Source: DAIDJD01 sp035485275 (GTDB taxonomy: Bacteria > Oederibacteriota > JAJYGY01 > DAIDJD01). From it: 64,000 nucleotides of DNA. Location of the stretch: contig DATHOE010000012.1 in the NCBI GenBank assembly GCA_035485275.1, positions 1 to 64,000 of the forward strand, given 5' to 3'. The position numbers were made by a program, and so were the translations under genes. Below the pieces are notes generated by a model, which ran no database searches, was not told the origin of the DNA, and was given only the letters and a program-made list of their open reading frames with translations. Within the stretch, counting starts at the first letter, position 1; every line of letters begins with the position of its first letter. Shown here one piece after another: positions 9,014-17,002 of this stretch.

Positions 9014-9823
9014 ATGAAACAGCGACACGTACGGCATGCGGCGGCGGCCTTGTTGACGGCGGCCTTGTGCGGATGCGCGGGCATGATGCCCACGCCCTCG
9101 AACCAGGTCACCCTGAACTACTCCGTGCCCGAGCTGGTGCCTGTGCAGGGCGCCCAGGAGGACCAGCAGCAGGGCGGGGTCGACATCTCGACGCAGGGCG
9201 CCCAGTACAACGTCACCAAGGTGATGCACAGGGAGTACAACGTCGCCGCCTCCGCGACGGCGGTCAACAACATGTATCCGGCCCAGGTCCGGGAGATCCC
9301 CGCCGTCGCCATCGCGCCCCAGGACCTGCAGTTCAAGGTCAGCATCCGCAACCACCTCGCCAGGGTGCTGTCCCTGTCGGGCCTGACGGTCTCCTTCGTC
9401 GTGGGGGACACCACCACCCTGCTGCCCGCCTCGCAGGTTTCCGACCTGCTGGCCACGAGCATCCAGCCCGGCGCCGAATACGACACGGTGATCAACGGGC
9501 CGTCCACCGCGGGCCTGGCGGACGGGACGCCGGTGACCCTCACGCTGGCAAACCTGGTCACCTCCGAAAAGACGACCATCATGGTCGAGAGGATGGCCAT
9601 CGCCACCGGCATGCCGACGGTGGCCACCATGGACCCGCTGATCATGAAGAGCAGCTTCGGGTTCCACTACACCCTGCAGCTGCAGGCCCAGACCGAGCAG
9701 GTGCCGGTGACGATCACCCAGACCAACCTGACCCAGGAACTGGTCCAGCTTCTGGCGCAGAGGGTCGGCCAGGGGATCTGGGGCGCCCTGCCTGAGCTGG
9801 ACCAGCAGGCGCAGCAGCAATAG
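9014..9823 (+). CDS. Lipoprotein with beta-rich body, unknown function
   Basis: The product has 269 residues and starts after GGGAGGA (9004-9010). Its signal peptide ends in L-C-G-C, giving a lipid-modified Cys at residue 21. The mature protein is rich in Val, Thr and Gln and predicted mostly beta. Segments such as Q-F-K-V-S-I-R-N-H-L and L-S-G-L-T-V-S-F-V-V-G-D resemble immunoglobulin-like or water-stress/LEA14-like folds. The C-terminus is Gln-rich (Q-Q-A-Q-Q-Q). No enzyme motif is seen. It is a second envelope lipoprotein in the operon and may interact with the beta-repeat proteins, but that is inference. Confidence 0.7.
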   Translation: MKQRHVRHAAAALLTAALCGCAGMMPTPSNQVTLNYSVPELVPVQGAQEDQQQGGVDISTQGAQYNVTKVMHREYNVAASATAVNNMYPAQVREIPAVAIAPQDLQFKVSIRNHLARVLSLSGLTVSFVVGDTTTLLPASQVSDLLATSIQPGAEYDTVINGPSTAGLADGTPVTLTLANLVTSEKTTIMVERMAIATGMPTVATMDPLIMKSSFGFHYTLQLQAQTEQVPVTITQTNLTQELVQLLAQRVGQGIWGALPELDQQAQQQ

Positions 9824-9845
9824 CGCAAGGGAGGAGGGGGGCGGC

Positions 9846-10610
9846 ATGGACATCACCATCGCCAACATTTCCGGGATGGACGGACCGACCCTGCAGGCGG
9901 CCGTGGCGGCCATCGGCCGCCAGGTCACCGAGCATTTCCAGCCGGAATGGGGCCTGGGCGGGACCTTGACTGTCACCGCCGTCGTCCTGGGCCAGCAGCA
10001 GGCGCCCATACCGGCGATCCAGGACGCGGTGATCTACATCGGGAACTCGTCCCAGGACCCCACCAGCGGCGTCGACGGAACCTTGGGCTACCACTTCCAG
10101 AATTTCGCCCATGTCCCCTACGGCTTCGTGTACCTGGACGTTTGCGCCAAGGCGAATGAGCCTTGGACCGTGTCGCTGTCGCACGAGGTCCTGGAATTGC
10201 TGGGCGACCCCGAGGTCACCCAGACCGTGACAGGGCCGGCTCCCGGCGGGGCGGCGGGGCTCGCCGCCTACGATCTGGAGGTGGCGGACCCGACCCAGGG
10301 GGACAGCTACCTGATCGACGGGGTCAGCGTCTCGAATTTTGTGGGACGCGCTTATTTCGGGCAGAGCGGGGGAAGCGGGCGCACCAACTACCTGGACCTG
10401 CCGCTGGCCGCCTTCGGGGTGCGCCCGAAGGGGTATTTCCAATGGGAGGACGGCAACGGCGGGGCGAACACGGTCAAAGGCTTTTTGGTCACGGATGAGC
10501 AGTTCGCCGCCAAGACCCTGTTGAAAAGCGGCCGCCGCAACGAGCGCCGGAGGCAGCGCCTAGCCGGGGCGACGGCCGCCAAGAAAGGGAAACAAGCCCG
10601 CCGCGGCTAG
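9846..10610 (+). CDS. Zincin-like protein with SHEVLELLGDP motif
   Basis: The product has 254 residues with no signal peptide. Its centre has S-L-S-H-E-V-L-E-L-L-G-D-P, which looks like the HExxE/HExxH helix of a zinc metalloprotein: His and Glu are present, but the third-turn residue is Glu rather than His. Later strands include Y-D-L-E-V-A-D-P, D-G-V-S-V-S-N-F-V and R-A-Y-F. The tail is highly basic (R-R-N-E-R-R-R-Q-R and K-K-G-K-Q-A-R-R). Whether it is a peptidase cannot be decided without a structure. It is the last gene of the operon, followed at once by a strong terminator. Confidence 0.65.
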   Translation: MDITIANISGMDGPTLQAAVAAIGRQVTEHFQPEWGLGGTLTVTAVVLGQQQAPIPAIQDAVIYIGNSSQDPTSGVDGTLGYHFQNFAHVPYGFVYLDVCAKANEPWTVSLSHEVLELLGDPEVTQTVTGPAPGGAAGLAAYDLEVADPTQGDSYLIDGVSVSNFVGRAYFGQSGGSGRTNYLDLPLAAFGVRPKGYFQWEDGNGGANTVKGFLVTDEQFAAKTLLKSGRRNERRRQRLAGATAAKKGKQARRG

Positions 10611-10626
10611 GGGCCGCGCCGGGGAC

Positions 10627-10666
10627 AAAAAAAGGGGGCTCCCGGTCACGGGAGCCCCCTTTTTTT
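10627..10666. terminator. Bidirectional intrinsic terminator, 18-bp perfect stem
   Basis: A seven-A run, five Gs and CTCCCG (10627-10644) pair perfectly with CGGGAGCCCCC plus a seven-T run (10649-10666) around a GTCA loop. Both strands carry a U-tract, so the element can end the unknown operon from the left and the minus-strand queF transcript from the right. Confidence 0.95.
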
Positions 10667-10690
10667 CCATGGCGTCATACCTTTTTCGGC

Positions 10691-11098
10691 TCAGCCGAGC
10701 TTTTCCGGCCAGCGGTGGGCGGCCGTCACCACCGTGTGTATCCCGCCGCGCACGTTGAAATCCGCGATCAGGCGCGCCCGGCGGGGCTGGACGGCCTTGA
10801 CCAGGTCGTCCAGGACCTTGTTGGCGACGTGCTCGTGGAAGACGCCGACATTGCGGTAGCCGTGGACGTAGAGCTTCAGGCTCTTCAGCTCCACCAGCTT
10901 CTTGGCGGGCGCATAGTCGATCTTTAGCGTGGCGAAGTCCGGCTGGCCGGTCTTGGGGCAGATGCAGGTGAACTCGGGGATCTCGAAGTGCACCAGGAAA
11001 TCCCGCTGGGCGTAGTGGTTGTCCACCACCTCCAGTTCGGGCAGGCGGGCGCTCAGGAATTTCTTCTGGTGGGGCTGGTAGTCCGATTTTTTTGGCAT
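10691..11098 (-). CDS. queF: NADPH-dependent 7-cyano-7-deazaguanine reductase
   Basis: QueF reduces preQ0 to preQ1 in queuosine biosynthesis. The product has 135 residues, the short unimodular form. It shows the QueF signature V-E-L-K-S-L-K-L-Y and the catalytic Cys in F-T-C-I-C-P-K-T-G-Q-P-D-F, whose Asp is the usual proton donor, plus F-H-E-H. The chosen ATG at 11098 has AAGGATC upstream; the frame extends further without a convincing start. The gene lies 55 bases downstream of the radical SAM gene on the same strand. No other queuosine genes are in the window. Confidence 0.95.
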   Translation of the reverse strand: MPKKSDYQPHQKKFLSARLPELEVVDNHYAQRDFLVHFEIPEFTCICPKTGQPDFATLKIDYAPAKKLVELKSLKLYVHGYRNVGVFHEHVANKVLDDLVKAVQPRRARLIADFNVRGGIHTVVTAAHRWPEKLG

Positions 11099-11153
11099 GC
11101 TTGATCCTTGCGTTCGGGGCCTTCGGGCGCGGCGCGGCCGGACCATCCGGTGC

Positions 11154-12284
11154 TTACGAAGCGGGTCCCGCCTCCAGTTTCGCCTCGATGGCTTCGAATT
11201 TCTCCAGCAGCTCGACGCGGTGACCGTCCAGGTCGAACAATTCCTGCACTCCCTGCATGTACTGGCAGTTCGCGCAGGCGGGCAGCTCGCTGCGCCGGTT
11301 GCTGAGGTGGAGGCGGCGCACCCTCGCCAGTTCCTTGCCCCTCCAGATTTCGCCGACCGGCGTGTCGGACGCGTTGGCCATGATCAGGCCCATGGCCCAG
11401 TCGCTGCAGCAGGGCGACACGCTGCCGTCGAAATTGATGCCCAGCATCTTGAAGGGCTCCGGGCAGACGATGCGCTCCTTTTTCAGGGGCGTGACCCCGT
11501 CCATCCCCACGCTGGGGCTGAAGCCGAGCATGAAGTCCTTCTTTTCGGAGTGCCCCCAGCCCATGAGGCTTTCTATCCGAGCCAGGTCAGAGATGGGGCC
11601 GAAGTCCTCCTTGAATTTCCGCTTGTCCTCCGCGCTCAGGTCGACGTCGAGGATCTTCACCAGAATGCGGAGGCCGCTCTTGCGGCGTTCGCGTTCCTTG
11701 TACAGGCCGGCGACGTTGTCGACGATCTTCTGGTAGTTGCCGTAGGTCAGGGTGACGTCCTTGTAGCCCTTGTCGGTGACGTGCTCCACGGAGATCCGGA
11801 TCGTGTCCAATCCGGCGTCGAGGAGCATGCCCGCCATCTCCGGGGTCAGGAGGGACGCGTTGGAGGTCACCTCCACGTTGGCGGCGACCTTGGCGGCCTT
11901 GGCGTACTTGATCATCTCGCCGATCTTGCGGTTGAGGAGGGGCTCCCCGTCCTTGTGCAGGGAGACATAGGTGATCTTCCCGTCGAACACCTTCAGGTCG
12001 TCGATGATTTTGGTGAACAAGGCGTAGTCCATCATGCCGATGGGGCGCCCGACGCTTTTCAGCAGTTCCGTGTCCCCGGTGGGGCAGAAGGTGCATTTGA
12101 AATTGCAGACGTTGCAGATGTCGATCATCACGTTCTGGGGGGCGCTCAGGGGCAGGGCCTTGGCCAGCGGCGCGAAATTGCGAACGAAATAGCGTCCCAC
12201 CGGATTCCGTCGGAAAAGGATCTGCCCAAGGTCCGATTTGACGAATTGGTAGCCTAGATTGGCCAGGGACGAGTAACTCGGCAT
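11154..12284 (-). CDS. Radical SAM protein with SPASM-type C-terminus
   Basis: The product has 376 residues from the ATG at 12284. The N-terminal half has the CxxxCxxC cluster motif C-N-F-K-C-T-F-C, which binds the SAM-cleaving [4Fe-4S] cluster. The C-terminal part has extra cysteines (I-V-C-P, S-P-C-C-S-D-W, C-A-N-C) in the order of a SPASM/twitch domain holding auxiliary clusters. Such enzymes modify peptides, cofactors or sugars; the substrate is unknown and no precursor peptide is evident nearby. The start is uncertain, because only a TTG at 12365 would lengthen it and neither has a strong ribosome site. Adjacency to queF may be incidental. Confidence 0.85.
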   Translation of the reverse strand: MPSYSSLANLGYQFVKSDLGQILFRRNPVGRYFVRNFAPLAKALPLSAPQNVMIDICNVCNFKCTFCPTGDTELLKSVGRPIGMMDYALFTKIIDDLKVFDGKITYVSLHKDGEPLLNRKIGEMIKYAKAAKVAANVEVTSNASLLTPEMAGMLLDAGLDTIRISVEHVTDKGYKDVTLTYGNYQKIVDNVAGLYKERERRKSGLRILVKILDVDLSAEDKRKFKEDFGPISDLARIESLMGWGHSEKKDFMLGFSPSVGMDGVTPLKKERIVCPEPFKMLGINFDGSVSPCCSDWAMGLIMANASDTPVGEIWRGKELARVRRLHLSNRRSELPACANCQYMQGVQELFDLDGHRVELLEKFEAIEAKLEAGPAS

Positions 12285-12457
12285 GCTGTTACATCCGCGA
12301 AAAATTAGATCGTCTTTGGGGCCTGATCCGGCGATGACGGCGTTTTTTGGGGCACGATACGTCAATTAGTTTGTCAAAAGCACGTCCTGAGTACAATGGT
12401 TTTTTCCTGGCCCCGTTTTTTTACAACTATACAAAAATATAAAAAGGAAATTCGGAC

Positions 12458-13234
12458 TCAAAGGTTCAGGCCCTTCAAGGGCGCGTTGAAGCTGTCCCCG
12501 GCGTAGAGCACCTTTTCCAGGAACAGGCCCTGCGGCGGGGCCGTGTAGGGGGCCAGCACGGCGCGGTCCTGCTGGAACATGGCCGAGGTCAGCCCCGGCT
12601 TGTAGCGCCCGCGTCCGACCTCCACCAGGTATCCGGTCAGGCGGCGGGCCATTTTCCACAGGAAAAAGCGGGACCGGAAGCGCAACAGCAGCATGGACCC
12701 TTGCGCCGCGATCTCTATGGAGGAAAGGTCCAGGGTCGTTTCCTTGGGCTTTTCCGGGTCCTTGTCGCTGAATGCGGCGAAGTCGTGCCGGCCCGTCAGC
12801 AGGGCGGCCGCCTGGCCCATGGCCGTGGCGTCCAGCCGGTCCTTCACCCACCAGGCCGTGGCCGTCGAGAAGGCGCTGCGCCTGCGCAGGATCTGGTAAA
12901 GGTAGACCCGCTCGATGGCGTCGCGCCGGGCGTCGAAGGCCTCGGGCGCCTTGGCCACCCGGGTCACGGCCACGTCCGCGGGCAGGGCGTCGTTGAGGGA
13001 CATCAGCGGGTTTTTGGAGGACTGCTTCGGCCCGGCGCTGCGCACGTGCACCACCTGGTGCAGGGCGTGCACGCCCGCGTCGGTGCGGCCGGCGGCCACG
13101 ACCTGCCGCACGTCCTTGAACACGGCCTTGCAGGCGCCCTCCACGGCGTTGGCCACCCCCACGGCGTTCTTCTGGGTCTGCCAGCCGCGGTAGGCGGTGC
13201 CGAGGTATTCCAGGTCGAGCCGGTGGTTGTCCAT
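12458..13234 (-). CDS. truA: tRNA pseudouridine(38-40) synthase
   Basis: TruA isomerises uridines 38-40 in the tRNA anticodon arm. The 258-residue product matches the family length. It contains the catalytic motif G-R-T-D-A-G-V-H-A with the nucleophilic Asp, the N-terminal Y-L-G-T-A-Y-R-G-W-Q, and the C-terminal F-L-W-K-M-A-R-R-L-T-G. It lies divergently to leuB with a 110-base gap. Downstream of its stop is an AT-rich stretch (12366-12457) without a clear hairpin. Confidence 0.96.
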   Translation of the reverse strand: MDNHRLDLEYLGTAYRGWQTQKNAVGVANAVEGACKAVFKDVRQVVAAGRTDAGVHALHQVVHVRSAGPKQSSKNPLMSLNDALPADVAVTRVAKAPEAFDARRDAIERVYLYQILRRRSAFSTATAWWVKDRLDATAMGQAAALLTGRHDFAAFSDKDPEKPKETTLDLSSIEIAAQGSMLLLRFRSRFFLWKMARRLTGYLVEVGRGRYKPGLTSAMFQQDRAVLAPYTAPPQGLFLEKVLYAGDSFNAPLKGLNL

Positions 13235-13271
13235 GGGTCCTCAAAGTCCTGCTTAAAGTCGGCTTGGCTTT

Positions 13272-13280
13272 TGGTATAGT
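13272..13280 (+). promoter_or_regulatory. Possible extended -10 promoter for leuB
   Basis: TGG followed by TATAGT (13275-13280) lies 65 bases before the leuB start, within the truA-leuB divergent gap. The -35 region (CTTAAA, 13252-13257) matches poorly, so an extended -10 type promoter is the best reading. Weak evidence. Confidence 0.35.
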
Positions 13281-13344
13281 GAAGCCCCTTAGGCTCCGGC
13301 GCAAGATCTTCCTGCGGCCGGGGCCTGTCTTTGGAGTCCACGAC

Positions 13345-14418
13345 ATGGCGAAAGTTGCGGTTCTTCCCGGCGACGGCATCGGCCCCGAGATCATCGAGGC
13401 GGCCCTTCCGGTCATCGAAGCGGCGGCCCGCAAGGCCTCGCTGAAGCTGGAATTCACGCACGCCCTGGTGGGCGGCGCGGCCTACGACGCCACCGGCCAC
13501 CCCCTGCCCCCGGCCACCCTGAAGCTGTGCGACGCGTCCGACGCGATCTATTTCGGAAGCGTGGGCGGGCCCAAGTACGACAAGATCCCCGACCCCAACC
13601 TGCGGCCGGAGCGCGGCGCCCTGCTGCCCCTGCGCAAGCGCTACACCCTCTACGCCAACGTCCGCCCGGCCGTGGTCTACCCCGGCCTCGAGCAGCGCTC
13701 CGCGGTCAAGGCCGACCGCATCACGGGCATGGACATGCTGGTGGTGCGCGAACTGGTCGGCGGGGCCTATTTCGGCAAGAAAGAGCTGAAAAAGGACAGC
13801 GCCTACGACGTCATCAGCTACGACCGCAAGCAGATCGAGCGGGTCCTGCATTTCGCCTTCGACGCCGCCATGGGCCGGAAAAAGCGGCTGACCCTGGTGC
13901 ACAAGGCCAATGTCCTTCTGACCAGCGTGCTGTGGAAGCAGGTCTGGGACAGGGTGCGGGTGAAGTACCCCAAAGTGAAGGTCGACGACTGCTACGTCGA
14001 CGCCTTCACCATGTACCTCATCTCCCGGCCCACGGACTATGACGTGGTCGTCACCGAGAACATGATGGGCGACATCATCACCGACGAGGCGGCCCAGGTC
14101 ACGGGCAGCATCGGCCTCATCCCCAGCGCCAGCCTCGGCCCCCGCAAGACCCGCCACGGGGTCTTCGGCCTTTTCGAGCCCAGCCACGGCTCGGCGCCCG
14201 ACATCGCCGGCAAGGGCATCGCCAACCCCCTGGCCACCATCCTGTCCGGCGCCCTGATGCTGCGCTACAGCTTCAAGGCCGAGAAGGCCGCCGCGCGCGT
14301 CGAGGCGGCGGTGCGCAAGGTCCTGGCGAAGGGCCTGCGGACCGGCGACCTGGCCGGCGCCAAGGGCAAGGCCCTGGGCACCCGCGCCATGGCCCAGGCA
14401 GTGCTCAAAGCCCTCTAG
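13345..14418 (+). CDS. leuB: 3-isopropylmalate dehydrogenase
   Basis: The enzyme oxidatively decarboxylates 3-isopropylmalate to 2-ketoisocaproate in leucine synthesis, using NAD+. The 357-residue product has L-P-G-D-G-I-G-P-E-I at the N-terminus, V-V-R-E-L-V-G-G-A-Y-F-G, H-K-A-N-V-L with the catalytic Lys, V-T-E-N-M-M-G-D-I-I-T-D-E-A, and H-G-S-A-P-D-I-A-G-K-G-I-A-N-P. These fit LeuB better than isocitrate dehydrogenase. The ATG at 13345 has GGAG at 13333-13336. No other leucine genes are adjacent. The next gene starts immediately after its stop. Confidence 0.92.
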   Translation: MAKVAVLPGDGIGPEIIEAALPVIEAAARKASLKLEFTHALVGGAAYDATGHPLPPATLKLCDASDAIYFGSVGGPKYDKIPDPNLRPERGALLPLRKRYTLYANVRPAVVYPGLEQRSAVKADRITGMDMLVVRELVGGAYFGKKELKKDSAYDVISYDRKQIERVLHFAFDAAMGRKKRLTLVHKANVLLTSVLWKQVWDRVRVKYPKVKVDDCYVDAFTMYLISRPTDYDVVVTENMMGDIITDEAAQVTGSIGLIPSASLGPRKTRHGVFGLFEPSHGSAPDIAGKGIANPLATILSGALMLRYSFKAEKAAARVEAAVRKVLAKGLRTGDLAGAKGKALGTRAMAQAVLKAL

Positions 14419-14898
14419 GTGGCCCGCCTCAGGCTCCTCGCCGCGCTGCTCCTGGCCGCGGGCCTGTCCTGGGGCTGCTTCGCGACGCTGGAGCCGGTCC
14501 GGCACTACGTGGTCCGGCCGGTCCCGGCCAGGGCCATCGTCCAGGCGGCGCTGTCCCAGCTGGGCAAGCCCTACGCTTACGGCGGACGCAGCTCCATCAC
14601 CGGCTTCGACTGTTCGGGCCTGGTCTATTGGTGCTACCGCCGCAACGGCTCGGTCCTGCCGCGCACGGCCCAGGAGCAATACACCCTGGGCATCGGGGTC
14701 AGGAAGCACGACCTGCGCGCCGGGGACCTCGTGTTTTTCGACACGGCCAGCGGGCGCAACAAGCCCGCCCACGTGGGGATCATGATCAGCCACGACCGCT
14801 TCATCCACTCCCCCTCCAGCGGGGAGACGGTGCGCGAGGACGAGCTGAGGAACAATTACTGGAAAAGGGTCTACTATGGCGCGCGCCGCATCGAATAG
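14419..14898 (+). CDS. NlpC/P60 lipoprotein, peptidoglycan hydrolase
   Basis: The 159-residue product starts at a GTG directly abutting the leuB stop. A signal peptide ends in L-S-W-G-C (lipidated Cys20). The rest is one NlpC/P60 domain with the catalytic Cys in G-F-D-C-S-G-L-V, the His in P-A-H-V-G-I-M, and the R-A-G-D-L-V-F-F strand. It should cleave the D-Glu to diamino-acid bond in peptidoglycan stems. It overlaps the next gene by 23 bases, and that gene encodes a second NlpC/P60 protein, so this is a tandem pair. Confidence 0.9.
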   Translation: MARLRLLAALLLAAGLSWGCFATLEPVRHYVVRPVPARAIVQAALSQLGKPYAYGGRSSITGFDCSGLVYWCYRRNGSVLPRTAQEQYTLGIGVRKHDLRAGDLVFFDTASGRNKPAHVGIMISHDRFIHSPSSGETVREDELRNNYWKRVYYGARRIE

Positions 14899-15436
14899 GC
14901 CGGCGGCCCTGCTGGGGCTGGCCTTGGCGCTCACGGGCGCGGCGCCGCTGCACGCCGACCTGCGCACCGAGGAGCAGGCCAGGCTCTGGGACCGCGTCAA
15001 CGGGAACATCCGCCAGGCCCTCTTCGGCCAGCGGGTGGTGGCCCAGGCCCGCCGCCTGCTGGGGCAGCCCTATGTCTGGGGCGGCAAGGATCCCGCGCAG
15101 GGCTTCGACTGCTCCGGCTACACGGCCTATGTCTTCGCCAGCCTGGGCGTCCCCCTGGCGACGACGGCCCTTGGGCAGTACCAGCAGGGGATCGAGATCG
15201 ACCAGGGGGCGCTCCAGCCCGGAGACCTGGTCTTTTTCACCGGCCAGGGATCGCCCCTGCATGTGGGCATCTACGCCGGGGACGGCGCCTTCCTGCACGC
15301 CCCCGGGACCGGCAAGGTCATCGAGGACAGCCAGCTCAAGGCACGCTACTTCGCCCTGCGTTTCGTGGGGGCGCGGCGCATGGCACCACCGACACCCAAG
15401 GCACCACCTCCTTCATCCCCTAAGGGGCAACCGTGA
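14876..15436 (+). CDS. Secreted NlpC/P60 peptidoglycan hydrolase
   Basis: The product has 186 residues with a cleavable signal peptide (hydrophobic A-A-L-L-G-L-A-L-A-L then A-P-L-H-A-D), so it should be periplasmic rather than lipid anchored. The NlpC/P60 domain has G-F-D-C-S-G-Y-T (nucleophilic Cys), P-G-D-L-V-F-F and L-H-V-G-I-Y with the catalytic His. A Pro-rich tail ends the protein. It overlaps both neighbours, including a 4-base overlap with dcd. The two tandem hydrolases differ in anchoring and may act at different sites on the wall. Confidence 0.9.
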   Translation: MARAASNRPAALLGLALALTGAAPLHADLRTEEQARLWDRVNGNIRQALFGQRVVAQARRLLGQPYVWGGKDPAQGFDCSGYTAYVFASLGVPLATTALGQYQQGIEIDQGALQPGDLVFFTGQGSPLHVGIYAGDGAFLHAPGTGKVIEDSQLKARYFALRFVGARRMAPPTPKAPPPSSPKGQP

Positions 15437-15987
15437 GCATACTGTCCGACCGTCAGATCACCCACCTGGCCAAGACCCAGGGCATGATCAAGCCCTTCGT
15501 GAAAAAGCAGGTGCGCAAGGGCGTCATCAGCTACGGGGTCTCCAGCTACGGCTACGACATCCGCGTGGCCCGCGAATTCAAGATCTTCACCAACATCAAC
15601 AACACCGTCGTGGACCCCAAGAATTTCGACGCCAAAAGCTTCGTCACCATCCACGCCGACAGCTGCATCATCCCGCCCAACAGCTTCGCCCTGGCCAAGA
15701 CGGTCGAATACTTCAAGATCCCGCGCGACGTGCTGACCGTGTGCGTGGGCAAGAGCACCTACGCCCGCTGCGGCATCATCATCAACGTCACGCCCTTTGA
15801 GCCGGAATGGGAGGGCTACGTGACCCTCGAGATCAGCAACACCACGCCCCTGCCCGCCAAGATCTACGCCAACGAGGGCATCTCCCAGGTGCTGTTTTTC
15901 CAGGGATCCGAGCCCTGCCAGACCAGCTACAAGGACAAGAAAGGCAAGTACCAGAAGCAGAAGGGCCTGGTCCTTCCCAAGATATAG
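15433..15987 (+). CDS. dcd: dCTP deaminase
   Basis: Dcd deaminates dCTP to dUTP, feeding dUMP and thymidylate synthesis. The 184-residue product carries S-S-Y-G-Y-D-I-R near the N-terminus, V-G-K-S-T-Y-A-R-C-G and T-P-F-E-P-E-W-E-G with the catalytic Glu. The end, E-G-I-S-Q-V-L-F-F, is also typical. The GTG start overlaps the upstream stop by four bases. Whether it also hydrolyses dUTP, as bifunctional homologues do, cannot be told. Confidence 0.95.
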   Translation: MSILSDRQITHLAKTQGMIKPFVKKQVRKGVISYGVSSYGYDIRVAREFKIFTNINNTVVDPKNFDAKSFVTIHADSCIIPPNSFALAKTVEYFKIPRDVLTVCVGKSTYARCGIIINVTPFEPEWEGYVTLEISNTTPLPAKIYANEGISQVLFFQGSEPCQTSYKDKKGKYQKQKGLVLPKI

Positions 15988-16572
15988 ATGCCGACGCTGT
16001 ATCTCGCCTCGGCCTCGCCCCGCCGCGTGGAGCTCCTGCGCCGGGCCGGCTTCGACCCCAGGGTCCTGGCCTCCAAGGTGCCCGAGGCGCGCAGGCGCGG
16101 AGAAAGCCCCGCGGCCATGGTCCTGCGCCTGGCACGGGCCAAGGCCGGCGAGGTCGCCGGACTGCTTCGCGCGAAGGGCGCCCGCGAAGGCCTGGTGCTG
16201 GCGGCAGACACCACCGTTGCCCTGGGGACCAAGGTCTTGGAGAAGCCGCGCCACGCCGCCCAGGCCGTCACCATGCTCAAAAGCCTGTCCGGACGCAGCC
16301 ATACCGTGCACACCGGGGTCTGCGTCCTGAGCCTGGGTCCCGTCCCCAAGGAAAGCGCGGCCTTTGTCGAAGCCACCAAGGTGTTCTTCCGTGGTTTAAG
16401 CGAGGCGGAGATCAGGGATTACGTGGCCACAGGCGAGCCCTTGGACAAGGCCGGGGCCTACGGCATCCAGGGCGCGGCGGCGGCCTTTGTGCGGCGCATC
16501 GAGGGCGATTACTGCAATGTGGTGGGCCTGCCGCTGGCGCGGGTGGTGGAAGCGCTCAGTTCACAATTTTAA
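15988..16572 (+). CDS. maf: Maf-family nucleoside triphosphate pyrophosphatase
   Basis: Maf proteins hydrolyse non-canonical or excess nucleotides (dTTP, UTP or modified pyrimidines) to monophosphates. The 194-residue product has the start L-Y-L-A-S-A-S-P-R-R-V-E-L-L, then A-A-D-T-T-V-A-L-G, and near the end D-K-A-G-A-Y-G-I-Q-G. These are the standard motifs. It begins directly after the dcd stop, giving a small nucleotide-hygiene pair. It is the last gene before an AT-rich accessory island. Confidence 0.94.
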   Translation: MPTLYLASASPRRVELLRRAGFDPRVLASKVPEARRRGESPAAMVLRLARAKAGEVAGLLRAKGAREGLVLAADTTVALGTKVLEKPRHAAQAVTMLKSLSGRSHTVHTGVCVLSLGPVPKESAAFVEATKVFFRGLSEAEIRDYVATGEPLDKAGAYGIQGAAAAFVRRIEGDYCNVVGLPLARVVEALSSQF

Positions 16573-16603
16573 GTACAATGTAGCGCCAGTCCCTGTGGGA
16601 AGA

Positions 16604-16631
16604 TTGAATTTTATACTGATTTTGGTATAAT
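16604..16631 (+). promoter_or_regulatory. higBA promoter with overlapping palindromic operator
   Basis: A -35 box TTGAAT (16604-16609), a 16-base spacer and a perfect -10 TATAAT (16626-16631) preceded by TGG make a strong sigma-70 promoter 38 bases before the toxin start. A perfect inverted repeat, TTATAC (16611-16616) and GTATAA (16625-16630) with an 8-base centre, overlaps the spacer and -10. That is the usual place for antitoxin autorepression. Confidence 0.8.
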
Positions 16632-16669
16632 TATCCATTCCACGTCCCGAAGAAATACCGGCCCATTTC

Positions 16670-17002
16670 ATGGGGGCTTCTCTAAAGGCCCTGAGGGCGC
16701 TCCCGAAAGTGGCACGGAGCGTGTTTGGCCATGCGATTGACCAAGCCCAAATCGGCAAAACGCATCCACAAGCTTCACGGCTTAAGGGCAGCGAATTTAG
16801 AGGTGTCGTCGAGGTCATTGAAGATGACGACGGCAATGCCTATCGAGCGTTTTATACCGTCCGATTCAAGAACGGGATCTACGTTTTGCATTGCTTACGG
16901 AAGAAGTCAAAGCAAGGTATAGCCGCCCCTAAGTCGGATCTCGATTTGGTGCTTCGGCGTCTTGGCGAGGCCGAACGGCATTCGAAAGCGGAGGGAAAAT
17001 GA
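16670..17002 (+). CDS. HigB/Gp49-like toxin of a type II toxin-antitoxin pair
   Basis: The product has 110 residues of the phage-derived Gp49-like RelE/HigB family, with G-A-S-L-K-A-L-R-A-L-P near the start, Y-R-A-F-Y-T-V-R-F, V-L-H-C-L-R-K-K-S-K and I-A-A-P-K-S-D-L-D. Such toxins cut mRNA on the ribosome. The conserved region seems to begin a few residues before this ATG (in-frame P-A-H-F precedes it), but the promoter at 16604-16631 places the mRNA start near 16638, and no better start codon exists downstream of it. The toxin is first in the operon and overlaps the antitoxin by four bases (ATGA). The region is visibly less GC-rich than its neighbours, suggesting transfer. Confidence 0.88.
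   Translation: MGASLKALRALPKVARSVFGHAIDQAQIGKTHPQASRLKGSEFRGVVEVIEDDDGNAYRAFYTVRFKNGIYVLHCLRKKSKQGIAAPKSDLDLVLRRLGEAERHSKAEGK

Noticed and set aside
11154..12284. Radical SAM gene as a queuosine enzyme (QueE) because of nearby queF
   Set aside because: QueE is shorter and lacks a C-terminal SPASM-like Cys set. This protein has it and is much longer.
13003..15009. Minus-strand frame of over 650 codons across truA and leuB
   Set aside because: It overlaps three confident genes and its sequence (His/Asp/Gly-rich, no hydrophobic core) is typical of a frame shadow.
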